DNA from: JAAZLA01 sp964560975
GTDB taxonomy: Bacteria > Spirochaetota > Spirochaetia > Treponematales > Treponemataceae
Length of the DNA: 13,762 nt
Direction of reading: 5' to 3'
NCBI GenBank assembly: GCA_964560975.1
Contig: CAZLNE010000056.1
Coordinates: 1-13,762, forward strand
The number at the start of each line of letters is the position of its first letter. Position 1 is the first letter of the stretch. A program made the position numbers and the translations under genes. Shown here in pieces: positions 6,202-13,762 of this stretch. The notes beneath the pieces were generated by a model, which saw nothing but the letters and a program-made list of their open reading frames with translations, did not search any database and was not told the origin of the DNA.

Positions 6202-7722
6202 ATGATAAATGAAAAAGTTATACCAGGTCTGGGATTAACGGCAAAAGAGTTCAATGATATTGAATCGTATCAGAAAAGCAGAAACAGTGCTGTTTTAACC
6301 ATTATGTTTACAGACATTCAGGGTTTTACGTCCCTTACTGAGGAACGCGGGGAATCATATGTTCATATGCTTCATAGCGAGCACGATAAAATAATTGTTG
6401 ACTGCGTTGAACGGGATGGTGCCGGGATCGTTATTAAGTATATTGGAGACTCTGTCATGGCAGTTTTTTCCGAACCTACTGCTGCAGTTGACCGAGCTTT
6501 ACAGATACAAAAGCGTTTATATGAGTTCAATCATGAACATCCTGATCTAGTCGACCTGTATGTTAGGATAGGTCTGCACATGGGGCAGACTGTTCTTGAA
6601 AATAAAATGCATGTTGACCTCTTTGGAAGACATGTCAACAAGGCTTCGAGGATTGAAAGCCTGGCCGATGGAGGCCATATTTTTATTTCCTACCCAGTTT
6701 TTGATAGTATTAAGTCCTGGCTTATTGAAGCAAAGTATGCCGCATATACATATCATGGTCAGTATTTGCTAAAGGGAATAGACAAACCGGAAGATATATA
6801 TGAAGTCTACAATATCAGTATTACTAAACCAAAAGCTCCAAAAAAGGGCAAAAAAAGAGCAATCAATGGTAAATTACTTATAGTATGTACAACTGCGGTG
6901 TGTTTACTGCTGCTTATACTGCTTTTAGGACCTAGATTGCTGCTGACTAACGGAACAAAAACATCGTTGGCTGCTCCGGTAATACAGAGCGGTCAAACAG
7001 CTTCAGCTCCAGTTCTACTTGAAAAAGAGCAGGCAGAACCGCTTTTACCTGGGCCTGAGGATGTCAAAACTACAAACAAAGGTCCTGACATGATCGTTGA
7101 AGAGAGCGAAGTTTATTTTATATCACTTAATGCGTTTGAACCTATTTTGGATTTAGAAACACCTCTTGTACTTGCAAAAGTTGAAGGAACAGATAATACC
7201 AAGAAGTCACTGATACCCATAGCGCACGGCCGCCATGTGATTCATTTTGTCGTATCTGATATTGTCCATTATTTTTATGAGTTTGAAGTCGGGCCCGGGA
7301 AAAACTTTCTTCCTGCCAAATTTATCCGGTCAGAACTTCCCAGTGTTCAGGTAAACTTATTTTTGCGGGATGATGAAAAACAGCAAATGCGAAAATCAAG
7401 TCAGGAATATTTTTATTACACCCGAGGCAATCTTGAGAAAAAAACGCTCACAGGTCAGATTGAAGTTTCAGTTAAGGGTGATCAGGTATCGAGTGAGACT
7501 GCTCAATTTACTATTGAGTATTCCCTGGTGATAGACAACAAGGAAGCAGCAAGGAACGTTATGACGGTCGAGAGTCCCATGAACAGTAACGAATCAACAT
7601 ATTCAGAGCCTCTAATGCTTATTGAAGATGACTATCATGCTTACTATATACGGTATTTTTACAATGATGATTCAATTCAAATCAATCTCGATGCAGCATT
7701 TAAAGATTTTTCAAAAAGATAA
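6202..7722 (+). CDS. Membrane class III adenylate cyclase with C-terminal extracytoplasmic domain
   Basis: It is predicted to make cAMP from ATP. The 506-residue protein has its catalytic domain first (about residues 28-205). The metal-binding aspartates are D38 (FTDIQGFT) and D83 (KYIGDS). K79 and D139 (DLFG) sit at the purine-specifying positions typical of adenylate rather than guanylate cyclases. N146 and R150 (HVNKASR) are the transition-state residues, so the active site looks intact. A basic stretch (207-223) precedes one membrane span (about 224-247), placing the N-terminus inside by the positive-inside rule. About 255 residues follow, rich in Ser, Thr and charged residues, probably periplasmic and beta-rich; I do not recognise a family there. 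The usual layout puts the sensor before the cyclase, so this order is reversed. AGGAG at 6191-6195 supports the start. Enolase follows 55 nt downstream. Confidence 0.88.
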   Translation: MINEKVIPGLGLTAKEFNDIESYQKSRNSAVLTIMFTDIQGFTSLTEERGESYVHMLHSEHDKIIVDCVERDGAGIVIKYIGDSVMAVFSEPTAAVDRALQIQKRLYEFNHEHPDLVDLYVRIGLHMGQTVLENKMHVDLFGRHVNKASRIESLADGGHIFISYPVFDSIKSWLIEAKYAAYTYHGQYLLKGIDKPEDIYEVYNISITKPKAPKKGKKRAINGKLLIVCTTAVCLLLLILLLGPRLLLTNGTKTSLAAPVIQSGQTASAPVLLEKEQAEPLLPGPEDVKTTNKGPDMIVEESEVYFISLNAFEPILDLETPLVLAKVEGTDNTKKSLIPIAHGRHVIHFVVSDIVHYFYEFEVGPGKNFLPAKFIRSELPSVQVNLFLRDDEKQQMRKSSQEYFYYTRGNLEKKTLTGQIEVSVKGDQVSSETAQFTIEYSLVIDNKEAARNVMTVESPMNSNESTYSEPLMLIEDDYHAYYIRYFYNDDSIQINLDAAFKDFSKR

Positions 7723-7777
7723 TTTTAGCTTGACGAATGTAGAAAAAAGAATAATGTTATGTATGGAGGATAATGAT

Positions 7778-9064
7778 ATGAAAAATGTAACCATTGTGAA
7801 GATAATAGGCCGTGAAATTATAGATTCACGCGGAAACCCTACTGTAGAAGCTGAGGTTTTTTTATCTGACGGGGCAAGTGCCCTAGGGACATCTCCAAGC
7901 GGTGCTTCTACCGGAATTTTTGAGGCTCTTGAGCTTCGTGACGGCGATAAAAAAAAGTACGGGGGCAAGGGTGTTAGTAAGGCCGTAGAGAATATAAACA
8001 CTATAATTTCAAAGGCTCTTGTTGGAATGAATCCCTATGATATTTATGCAATAGATCAGGCAATGATTAAAGCAGACGGCACCAAGGATAAATCAAAGCT
8101 TGGTGCGAACGCGATTCTCGCGGTTTCCATTGCAGCCTCTCGTGCTTCCGCGGTATCTCTTGGAATTCCGCTTTTTAAATTTATTGGCGGTATTAACGCT
8201 ACAGTACTTCCTGTACCTATGATGAACATTCTTAATGGAGGAGCACATGCTGCAAATACGGTGGATGTTCAGGAATTCATGATCATGCCCAAGGGTGCCT
8301 CTTCTTTTACCGAAGGGCTTCGCTGGTGTACAGAAGTATACCACTCACTCGCAGGCATCTTAAAATCTAAGGGGCTTTTAAGCGGCATAGGGGACGAGGG
8401 CGGGTTTGCACCGAATCTTTCAAGCGACAAAGAAGCACTGGATTTGATTATTAGTGCAATTGAAAAAGCCGGATACAAACCAGGAAACGACTTTGTTCTT
8501 GCAGTCGATGCAGCGGCAAGCGAGTGGAAGGGTGGTGCTGTTGGAAAATATAAGATGCCCAAGAGCGGAAAAACCTACACGTCAAAGGAACTTGTAGAGC
8601 ACTGGAAAGATTTGTGCAGTGCGTATCCGATCTTCTCTATTGAAGACGGTCTTGATGAAGAAGACTGGGACGGATGGAAAATGCTGACAAAAGAGCTTGG
8701 AACTAAAATACAGCTTGTAGGCGATGACCTCTTTGTGACCAATACAGAACGACTCAAAAAAGGAATTGATGAAGGATGCGGAAATGCCATTCTCATAAAA
8801 CTTAATCAGATAGGCTCTGTTTCGGAAACGTTGGAAGCAATTAAGATGGCTCATAATGCAGGCTTTGCTGCTGTAGTCTCACACCGTTCAGGTGAAACAG
8901 AAGATACGACCATTGCAGATCTTGCGGTAGCTCTTAATGCAGGTCAGATTAAAACAGGCGCCCCTTCGCGCAGTGAACGCGTTGCAAAATACAATCAGCT
9001 TATCCGTATAGAGGAAAGTATGGGAGATAATGCCCATTACGGAAAGCTTAAGAGCTTCAAGTAA
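7778..9064 (+). CDS. eno: Enolase
   Basis: This glycolytic enzyme interconverts 2-phosphoglycerate and phosphoenolpyruvate in the cytoplasm with two magnesium ions. The 428-residue protein starts at the ATG at 7778, chosen because GGAGGA (7765-7770) is seven nt upstream and because the protein then opens with the standard enolase beginning (IVKIIGREIIDSRGNPT). Catalytic and metal residues are all visible: E207 in GDEGGFAPN, metal ligands D243, E289 and D316, catalytic K341 in LIKLNQIGS, the HRSGETED loop at 369-376 and K392. Length and motifs are those of a normal bacterial enolase. It may be read through from the cyclase gene, since the 55-nt gap holds only a weak TTGACG (7730-7735) with no good -10 at the right distance. 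The chain ends in lysine, a feature linked to plasminogen binding in some enolases; that role is not shown here. Confidence 0.98.
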   Translation: MKNVTIVKIIGREIIDSRGNPTVEAEVFLSDGASALGTSPSGASTGIFEALELRDGDKKKYGGKGVSKAVENINTIISKALVGMNPYDIYAIDQAMIKADGTKDKSKLGANAILAVSIAASRASAVSLGIPLFKFIGGINATVLPVPMMNILNGGAHAANTVDVQEFMIMPKGASSFTEGLRWCTEVYHSLAGILKSKGLLSGIGDEGGFAPNLSSDKEALDLIISAIEKAGYKPGNDFVLAVDAAASEWKGGAVGKYKMPKSGKTYTSKELVEHWKDLCSAYPIFSIEDGLDEEDWDGWKMLTKELGTKIQLVGDDLFVTNTERLKKGIDEGCGNAILIKLNQIGSVSETLEAIKMAHNAGFAAVVSHRSGETEDTTIADLAVALNAGQIKTGAPSRSERVAKYNQLIRIEESMGDNAHYGKLKSFK

Positions 9065-9100
9065 AGAGATATCAGAGTGAACTGATAATGCAATGAAAAG

Positions 9101-9150
9101 AAAGGCCCGATAACACGAGAATGCTCGTTGGTTTTTCGGGTCTTTTTTTT
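9101..9150. terminator. Intrinsic terminator after enolase
   Basis: AAAGGCCCGA (9101-9110) pairs with TCGGGTCTTT (9136-9145) with one G-U wobble, capped by an inner ACGAG/CTCGT stem around AATG, and a run of T residues follows to 9150. It lies 36 nt after the enolase stop. On the minus strand the same hairpin is followed by TTTCTTTTC, so it may also end the hydrogenase-maturation operon, less efficiently. Confidence 0.9.
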
Positions 9151-9169
9151 AGTATTTTTTTGGTGCGTG

Positions 9170-9655
9170 TTATACTTTTTGCTCGAGAATTAGTTTTATA
9201 GGCTTGTAGTCCTGAGCTTCACAGATTTTAATTAATTGGGGAGTTAAAAGTTCTTTATAGATTGAATTGAGCGTGTTTTTTAACTTGCCGTTTGTCCCGT
9301 CAAATGGGAATTCAAAAATGGTATTGCTGTTGTCCGGGGCTCCGCCTAAATCTAAAAGAATTTTTCGTAATTCCTTTGGTATGGTTTTTAGATGCTGGAT
9401 GCCGAATTTGGGACCGGTTTTTTTATCAGCTATATAAAATTCAAGGAAAGTGTAGGGATTATGCAATTTAAGTCTGTAGCTCACTAGGTGAGGTAGTTTA
9501 GTTTCCTGTACATGAAGCTTTCCAAGTTTAAAAACTTGTGCTAACTTTGAAGAAGAGAGAAGTTCATCAAGTGCTTGTTTCATTTCATTAATATCTATCA
9601 TAGTCATACAGTATACCATAAGCGGGATAAAAAAGTAACTATGGTATTTTCTCAT
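9170..9655 (-). CDS. Unrecognised protein at the end of the hyd operon
   Basis: This is a soluble-looking protein of 161 residues from the ATG at 9655, or 143 from the ATG at 9601. I do not recognise a family. The first start overlaps the hydF stop as ATGA, which favours translational coupling, but the 18 extra residues are hydrophobic and unlike the rest. The second start begins MIDINEMKQALDELL, a clean amphipathic helix, and sits 8 nt after an extended -10 box. The body alternates strand-like and helical stretches, with a LGGAPDNSNTIFEFPFDGTNGK segment in the middle (split here only for description) and a basic C-terminus. The 143-residue form has a single cysteine, so it is unlikely to bind an iron-sulfur cluster alone. 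Its position as last gene after hydF hints at a link to hydrogenase maturation or electron transfer; this is inference from context only. Confidence 0.75.
   Translation of the reverse strand: MRKYHSYFFIPLMVYCMTMIDINEMKQALDELLSSSKLAQVFKLGKLHVQETKLPHLVSYRLKLHNPYTFLEFYIADKKTGPKFGIQHLKTIPKELRKILLDLGGAPDNSNTIFEFPFDGTNGKLKNTLNSIYKELLTPQLIKICEAQDYKPIKLILEQKV
9610..9638 (-). promoter_or_regulatory. Possible internal promoter for the last hyd-operon gene
   Basis: On the minus strand an extended -10, TGG-TATACT (9610-9615 for the hexamer), lies 8 nt before the ATG at 9601. The region 17 nt upstream (TTACTT, 9633-9638) is a poor -35, but TGn boxes depend less on it. A transcript from here would start within about two nt of the ATG, hence almost leaderless. 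Confidence 0.3.
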
Positions 9656-10890
9656 ACACCAGAATTTTCGTTTTTAGGCCAGCAAACCTCATCAAGTATT
9701 CCATTTAAATAGGCAATCGTGATGCCGTAATTTGTCATGGGAACAGCACTGGTTTTAGCTTTTTGCTGCCGCGAAAGAACATAGCTTCTGTTGAACATGC
9801 AGCCGCCACAGTGAATTATCAAATTATACGCTCTCAGGTCTTCGGGAAAATCGGTACCGCTTACAATATCGACTGTTAGGGTTTCTCCATATTTTTTTCT
9901 TAGCAGCTGTGGAATTTTTTCTCTTCCTATATCTTCTGTTAACGGTGCATGGGTACAGGCTTCGGCTATAAGAACCCGCGAGGACGGCGTGAGGTTTGCA
10001 ATGGCCTTTGCTCCTTCTGCAAATTCTTCTATATTACCCTTGTTTGCCGCTAAAAGGACGGAGAAAGAGGTGAGAAGACTTTTTGCCGGTTTTTTTTCGT
10101 TTACAATTTTAAATACTTGAGAGTCTGTGATGATGAGGTCCGGTTCCCGTGAGAGGGCTGAGAGCGCTTCATCGATGCAGTCTGTCGTGCATGAAAGAAT
10201 CGTACATTTTTTGTCGAGGAGTTCCCGTGTAACCTGTACTTGAGGGAGAATAAGTCTGCCTTTCGGGGCCTGAATATCTTGAGGCATGACGAGAAGAACG
10301 AGAGACCCTTTATGAACAAGATTTCCGGTAATAGTCCGTTCACAAAAATCAGAAGGTATGAGCCTCATAAAGGTTTCTTGTAATTCTCTAATTCCAGTTT
10401 TTTTAAGCACACTCATTACAACCGGTATGAGCTGCGCCTTTCGTTCAATACACTCTGCCTTTTTTTGAACTTCTTCTGGGGTGAATAGATCTGTCTTATT
10501 GAGTACAACGGCCGTTTTATATTTATTTTTTTCAATAATGCGTATAAACCAGGATGGAAGCTCACAATCTGCAGGAGATGAAAATTCATCGGGAGTCATA
10601 ACCGCACAGATGATGTCGCATTTTTCCAGTGCCTCCTCTGTCTTTTCCATGCGCTTTTGTGCAAGGTCTGTGGTGTCGTCAAAGCCCGCGGTATCAATAA
10701 AAAGAACAGGACCGATTCCATGTATTTCCATAGCTTTGTATACAGGGTCAGTCGTTGTCCCTGCAATGGGCGATACAACTGATGTTTCCTGTCCGGTCAT
10801 TAGATTTAGAATAGAAGATTTACCACTGTTAGTCTTTCCGAAAAAACCGATTGTTATACGCTGTGAATGAGGTGTATCTTGTAAGCCCAT
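9652..10890 (-). CDS. hydF: [FeFe]-hydrogenase maturation GTPase HydF
   Basis: HydF is the scaffold on which the di-iron subcluster of the H-cluster is assembled and from which it is delivered to the hydrogenase apoprotein. At 412 residues it is of normal length. The N-terminal Era-like GTPase domain has the P-loop GKTNSGKS (18-25), the G2 threonines near 45-47, DTAG (66-69) and NKTD (131-134). The C-terminal cluster site is complete: C312-x-H314, then 45 residues, then H360-C361-x2-C364, the family's CxH...HCxxC signature for a [4Fe-4S] cluster. The start at 10890 has AGGAG (10897-10901) six nt upstream, and this Shine-Dalgarno abuts the hydG stop codon with a 10-nt gap between genes. The stop overlaps the next start as ATGA. 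Confidence 0.96.
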   Translation of the reverse strand: MGLQDTPHSQRITIGFFGKTNSGKSSILNLMTGQETSVVSPIAGTTTDPVYKAMEIHGIGPVLFIDTAGFDDTTDLAQKRMEKTEEALEKCDIICAVMTPDEFSSPADCELPSWFIRIIEKNKYKTAVVLNKTDLFTPEEVQKKAECIERKAQLIPVVMSVLKKTGIRELQETFMRLIPSDFCERTITGNLVHKGSLVLLVMPQDIQAPKGRLILPQVQVTRELLDKKCTILSCTTDCIDEALSALSREPDLIITDSQVFKIVNEKKPAKSLLTSFSVLLAANKGNIEEFAEGAKAIANLTPSSRVLIAEACTHAPLTEDIGREKIPQLLRKKYGETLTVDIVSGTDFPEDLRAYNLIIHCGGCMFNRSYVLSRQQKAKTSAVPMTNYGITIAYLNGILDEVCWPKNENSGV

Positions 10891-10900
10891 ACTTGTCTCC

Positions 10901-12331
10901 TTAAAACCTGAAATCTCTTAGACCTGAGTCTATGCTCTCTAGATTTTTTTTTGCTATGGCCCGTATGTTTAAATTTGGCACATTGAGAATTTCTTTTGCA
11001 ATTAGTCTTTCACCCTTGAGCCTTGTATCAGGTGAAGCATAATCCATGAGGTATTCTTTTAAGGTCATGAGTGCGTTCGGCTGGCAGCAGTTTGCTATTT
11101 GCCCGTCTTTTGCAAGCGTCATAAAGCGGTCCCCCGTTCTTCCTTCGCGGTAGCATGCTGTGCAGAAGCTCGGAATATAATCCATGGAAACAAGCCAGTT
11201 AACAATTTCGTCGAGTGTTCGGTTGTCGCTTATGTCGAACTGTTTTGTATTTTCTTCTTCAGTTTCAATGTTGCCTTCTATTTCTGCATAACCGCCGACG
11301 CTTGTTCTTGACCCGCCGCTTAACTGAGATACTCCAAGTTCCAATACTTTTTCTCTTGACTCCTGTGACTCGCGGGTAGAGATTATCATGCCGGTATAGG
11401 GAACGGCTATTCTAATGACGGCAACAATTTTAGCAAAAGTTTCATCATCGATTGCATTAGAAAAAGAGGAAGCATCAACATCATCTGCATTGCGTATACG
11501 CGGTACACTAATGGTGTGCGGGCCGACCCCCTTAGCTGCTTCCAAGTGTTCAGCGTGCATCAATAAGCCTGTAAAATCATACCGGTAAAGATTGAGGCCG
11601 AACAGAACTCCGATTCCTACGTCGTCTATTCCGCCGTCCATAGCGCGGTCCATCGCTTCGGTATGGTAATCATAATTACTCTTTGGTCCGTAGGGATGAA
11701 GTTTTGCATAGGCTTCTTTGTTATATGTTTCTTGAAACAAAATGTAGGTTCCGATCCCTGCCTCTTTGAGCCTCCGGTAATCTTCAACTTCGCAGGCGGC
11801 AATGTTTACATTTACTCGCCGTATAGCGCCGTTTTTATGTTTGATGGAATAAATTGTTTCAATGCTTTCTAAAATATAGTCAAGAGGATTCATATGCGGA
11901 TGTTCTCCCGCTTCCAATGCAAGTCTCTTATGCCCCATGTCCTGCAGTGCAATAACTTCCTTTCGAATTTCGTCTTGTGTAAGTTTTTTTCTTTGAATGT
12001 GTTTATTTTTTGAATGATACGGACAATACACGCAGCCGTTTATACAGTGATTGGATAAATATAAAGGAGCAAAAAGAACGATTCGTTTGCCGTAGATTTT
12101 TTCTTTTATTTTCTTTGCAAGCGACTTCATTTTTTCATTTAAATCACTAAGATCGCAGTCAAGAAGAACAGCCGCTTCCCGGTGTGTGAGACCTTTAAAA
12201 GAGTTTGCTTTTTCTAAAATACTTTCTATGAGAGCTCTGTCGCTTTTGTGTTCCTCTGCCCATGAAAGGGTTTCCATAATTTCTTCGTGGTTAATAAATT
12301 CCTGTGCTTTGTTTGATTTTACATTATACAT
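10901..12331 (-). CDS. hydG: [FeFe]-hydrogenase maturase HydG (radical-SAM tyrosine lyase)
   Basis: HydG splits tyrosine to p-cresol and dehydroglycine, which supplies the CO and cyanide ligands of the H-cluster iron. The protein is 476 residues, typical for the family. The radical-SAM cluster motif is C96-x3-C100-x2-C103 (CINGCVYC). The C-terminal auxiliary cluster motif is C390-x2-C393-x22-C416, and here C415 directly precedes C416. GGSRTSVGGY and the surrounding barrel sequence also read like HydG rather than ThiH. ThiH is the main alternative but lacks this C-terminal cysteine set, and the hydE/hydF neighbours settle the call. The start at 12331 overlaps the end of hydE by 13 nt, with AGGAGA at 12339-12344 eight nt upstream, so translation is probably coupled. 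Confidence 0.96.
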   Translation of the reverse strand: MYNVKSNKAQEFINHEEIMETLSWAEEHKSDRALIESILEKANSFKGLTHREAAVLLDCDLSDLNEKMKSLAKKIKEKIYGKRIVLFAPLYLSNHCINGCVYCPYHSKNKHIQRKKLTQDEIRKEVIALQDMGHKRLALEAGEHPHMNPLDYILESIETIYSIKHKNGAIRRVNVNIAACEVEDYRRLKEAGIGTYILFQETYNKEAYAKLHPYGPKSNYDYHTEAMDRAMDGGIDDVGIGVLFGLNLYRYDFTGLLMHAEHLEAAKGVGPHTISVPRIRNADDVDASSFSNAIDDETFAKIVAVIRIAVPYTGMIISTRESQESREKVLELGVSQLSGGSRTSVGGYAEIEGNIETEEENTKQFDISDNRTLDEIVNWLVSMDYIPSFCTACYREGRTGDRFMTLAKDGQIANCCQPNALMTLKEYLMDYASPDTRLKGERLIAKEILNVPNLNIRAIAKKNLESIDSGLRDFRF

Positions 12332-13455
12332 GATAATTTCTCCTTACTAATTTTTTGTTCGGTGTAGTCGCCCCGTGTTATGACCGCTTCAAATCCTGCA
12401 TCTTTAATGCTGCTGCAAAGCAGTCTTGTGCTCTCAGCTCCTTCCTTCCCTGTCGAAACCTTGTTGTTGTAAAGATTGTATTTACTGCGTACCTGTGAAG
12501 GCGACAGATTGGGCATAATAACATTAGCCCCGTGAAGCAGCCCCAGTTCCCGTCCATTAGAATCAATAGTGCCAAGTGCCGTGGTTGCAGGCAGAAGAAC
12601 ATGAGGCAGTATGAGTCTGATAACTGATAAAAGATACAGTGTTAATTCCTTATTGCCTGCATTATAGTGTGAAAACGGAGTGTCGCGGTGAGGAATAAAA
12701 GGACCAATTCCCGTCATCTGGGGCCGGAAACTTTGCAGAAAGAGTAAATCTTCTGCAAGAGTCTCATCGCTCTGATACGGGGAACCAACCATAAATCCTG
12801 CTCCCGTCTGATACCCCAAATCTTTAAGAGTATAAAGACAGTTCATTCTGTTCGTAAACGACATTGAATGAGGGTGAAGTTTTTCATAGTGTTCTTTAGA
12901 TGCGGTCTCATGGCGCAGGAGGTAGCGGTCGGCTCCGCAGCTTTTCCAAAGATTGTATGTAGCGCGTGTTTGTTCTCCAAGCGAAAGTGTTACTGCACAA
13001 TCTGAATACCTTTCTTTTATTGTAGTAATAATATCTGCAACAAAGACATCAGTAAATGAAGGATCTTCTCCACCCTGGAGAACAAAGGTTCTGTAGCCGA
13101 GTTCGTAGCCTTGTGAACAGCATAAAAGAATTTCCTCTTTTGTTAATCTGTATCTCGAAGCCTTTTTATTACCGCATCTGATGCCGCAGTACAGGCAATT
13201 GTTTTTACAATAGCTTGTACATTCAATTAAACCTCGCAGAAACACCGTATTTGAAAAAATGTCAGTCCTCTTTTGAAAAGCCTTTTCCTTTATATATGAG
13301 AATACTGTTTTAATTTCATCTCCTGATTTTCCTGAGTTCTTATTGCTGTAAGAAGAGGATGAGAGGAGAGGTGCGTTCCGGTTTTGTATGAGAAGAATAA
13401 ATTCCTCGCGTGTAAGACCGTTGCCTTGGCAGAGTTTTGTTATAATTTCATTCAT
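12319..13455 (-). CDS. hydE: [FeFe]-hydrogenase maturase HydE (radical SAM)
   Basis: HydE is a radical-SAM enzyme that acts with HydG and HydF in building the di-iron centre of [FeFe] hydrogenase, working on the organometallic precursor that HydG makes. The protein is 378 residues, slightly longer than common homologues because of a Ser- and Asn-rich stretch near residues 30-45. The SAM-cluster motif is C83-x3-C87-x2-C90 (CKNNCLYC), followed by typical HydE sequence such as VLQGGEDP and the ETASKEHYEKLHP stretch. I do not see the three extra C-terminal cysteines that hold a second cluster in some HydE proteins; that cluster is not conserved or essential in the family. BioB and PylB are related folds, but the context supports HydE. 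The upstream gene ends 10 nt before the start, and the ribosome-binding site is weak (TAGG), so coupling to that gene is likely. Confidence 0.95.
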   Translation of the reverse strand: MNEIITKLCQGNGLTREEFILLIQNRNAPLLSSSSYSNKNSGKSGDEIKTVFSYIKEKAFQKRTDIFSNTVFLRGLIECTSYCKNNCLYCGIRCGNKKASRYRLTKEEILLCCSQGYELGYRTFVLQGGEDPSFTDVFVADIITTIKERYSDCAVTLSLGEQTRATYNLWKSCGADRYLLRHETASKEHYEKLHPHSMSFTNRMNCLYTLKDLGYQTGAGFMVGSPYQSDETLAEDLLFLQSFRPQMTGIGPFIPHRDTPFSHYNAGNKELTLYLLSVIRLILPHVLLPATTALGTIDSNGRELGLLHGANVIMPNLSPSQVRSKYNLYNNKVSTGKEGAESTRLLCSSIKDAGFEAVITRGDYTEQKISKEKLSCIM

Positions 13456-13465
13456 GGATAAATGC

Positions 13466-13717
13466 CTAGTCCGAAATTTTTGGCATGACAGTTTTAGTCG
13501 AGACTCCGCTCAATGCTCCAAGCTTACCCGAGAGCGCGCTTATAACATTCTGCGGTGCATCGAGTGCAATGCTCATGATTGAAAGGTTTTGTTTTTTGTA
13601 GGGAATTCCCATGCGGCCGATGATGTAATCACCGTATTCATGCAGTAACTGATTCAGTTGTTCGACAGAGCTTGTGTCTGAGACGAGTATACCTATCAGC
13701 GCGACCCTTGTTTCCAT
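13466..13717 (-). CDS. TM1266-like iron-only hydrogenase system regulator
   Basis: This is an 83-residue protein of the TM1266 family (TIGR03959 type), a small ACT/ferredoxin-like fold repeatedly found beside [FeFe]-hydrogenase maturation genes and proposed to regulate them. What can be seen: an N-terminal strand (RVALIGILVSD), a helix over the QLNQLLHEYGDYIIGRMG segment, then SIMSIALDAP and a second helix ending in a short strand. This is the two-half alpha/beta plan of that fold, without a DNA-binding domain, so direct transcriptional control is uncertain. It is the first visible gene of the operon and has the window's best Shine-Dalgarno, AGGAGG at 13722-13727. The remaining 35 bases to the right edge show no convincing promoter. 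The gene ends 10 nt before hydE. Confidence 0.9.
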   Translation of the reverse strand: METRVALIGILVSDTSSVEQLNQLLHEYGDYIIGRMGIPYKKQNLSIMSIALDAPQNVISALSGKLGALSGVSTKTVMPKISD

Positions 13718-13762
13718 AGTTCCTCCTAAAGAAATAGTAATCTGCGTGATGTAAAGAGTTTT

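Noticed and set aside
7723..7777. Separate enolase promoter starting with TTGACG at 7730.
   Set aside because: No good -10 hexamer at 16-18 nt, so read-through from the cyclase gene is equally likely.
8093..8562. Long open frames on the minus strand inside enolase.
   Set aside because: They are antisense to a strongly conserved gene, have no ribosome-binding site and no family resemblance; codon use of enolase explains them.
13728..13762. Promoter for the hyd operon at the right edge (TTTACA on the minus strand near 13750-13755).
   Set aside because: No acceptable -10 at 16-18 nt; the true promoter may lie beyond the window.

Overview
The window is most likely chromosomal DNA of a spirochaete, probably a Treponema. 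This is an inference from three things: a class I lysyl-tRNA synthetase in a low-GC bacterial context, a complete anaerobic [FeFe]-hydrogenase maturation set, and rubrerythrin as an oxidative-defence protein. The DNA looks AT-rich and is densely coded. I see no transposase, phage gene, CRISPR array, rRNA or tRNA.

Left part (1-4320, all + strand). A condensation/alcohol-acetyltransferase-like protein, cut by the left edge, overlaps a small zinc-ribbon membrane protein. Next come class I LysRS (lysS), whose start sits 7 nt behind a good -10 box and so may be leaderless, and rubrerythrin, which has its own promoter and operator-like repeats. A very long, almost perfect hairpin at 4249-4308 ends rubrerythrin transcription and probably also the convergent operon that follows.

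Middle part (4399-9150). A two-gene minus-strand operon encodes a secreted DUF1007 protein followed by a NicO/RcnA-like membrane metal transporter. It diverges from a + strand class III adenylate cyclase whose catalytic domain is N-terminal and which has one membrane span and a large C-terminal domain. A dyad covers the -35 box of the promoter I propose for the DUF1007 operon. Enolase follows the cyclase and ends at a clear intrinsic terminator.

Right part (9170-13717, all minus strand). A compact operon runs in transcription order: TM1266-like regulator, hydE, hydG, hydF, and an unrecognised 143-161 residue protein coupled to hydF by an ATGA overlap. HydE and HydG are the radical-SAM enzymes and HydF the GTPase scaffold that build the H-cluster of [FeFe] hydrogenase. 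The hydrogenase itself is not in the window. The unrecognised last gene is the best candidate here for something undescribed. The rest is recognisable housekeeping and anaerobic metabolism, with interesting regulatory detail.
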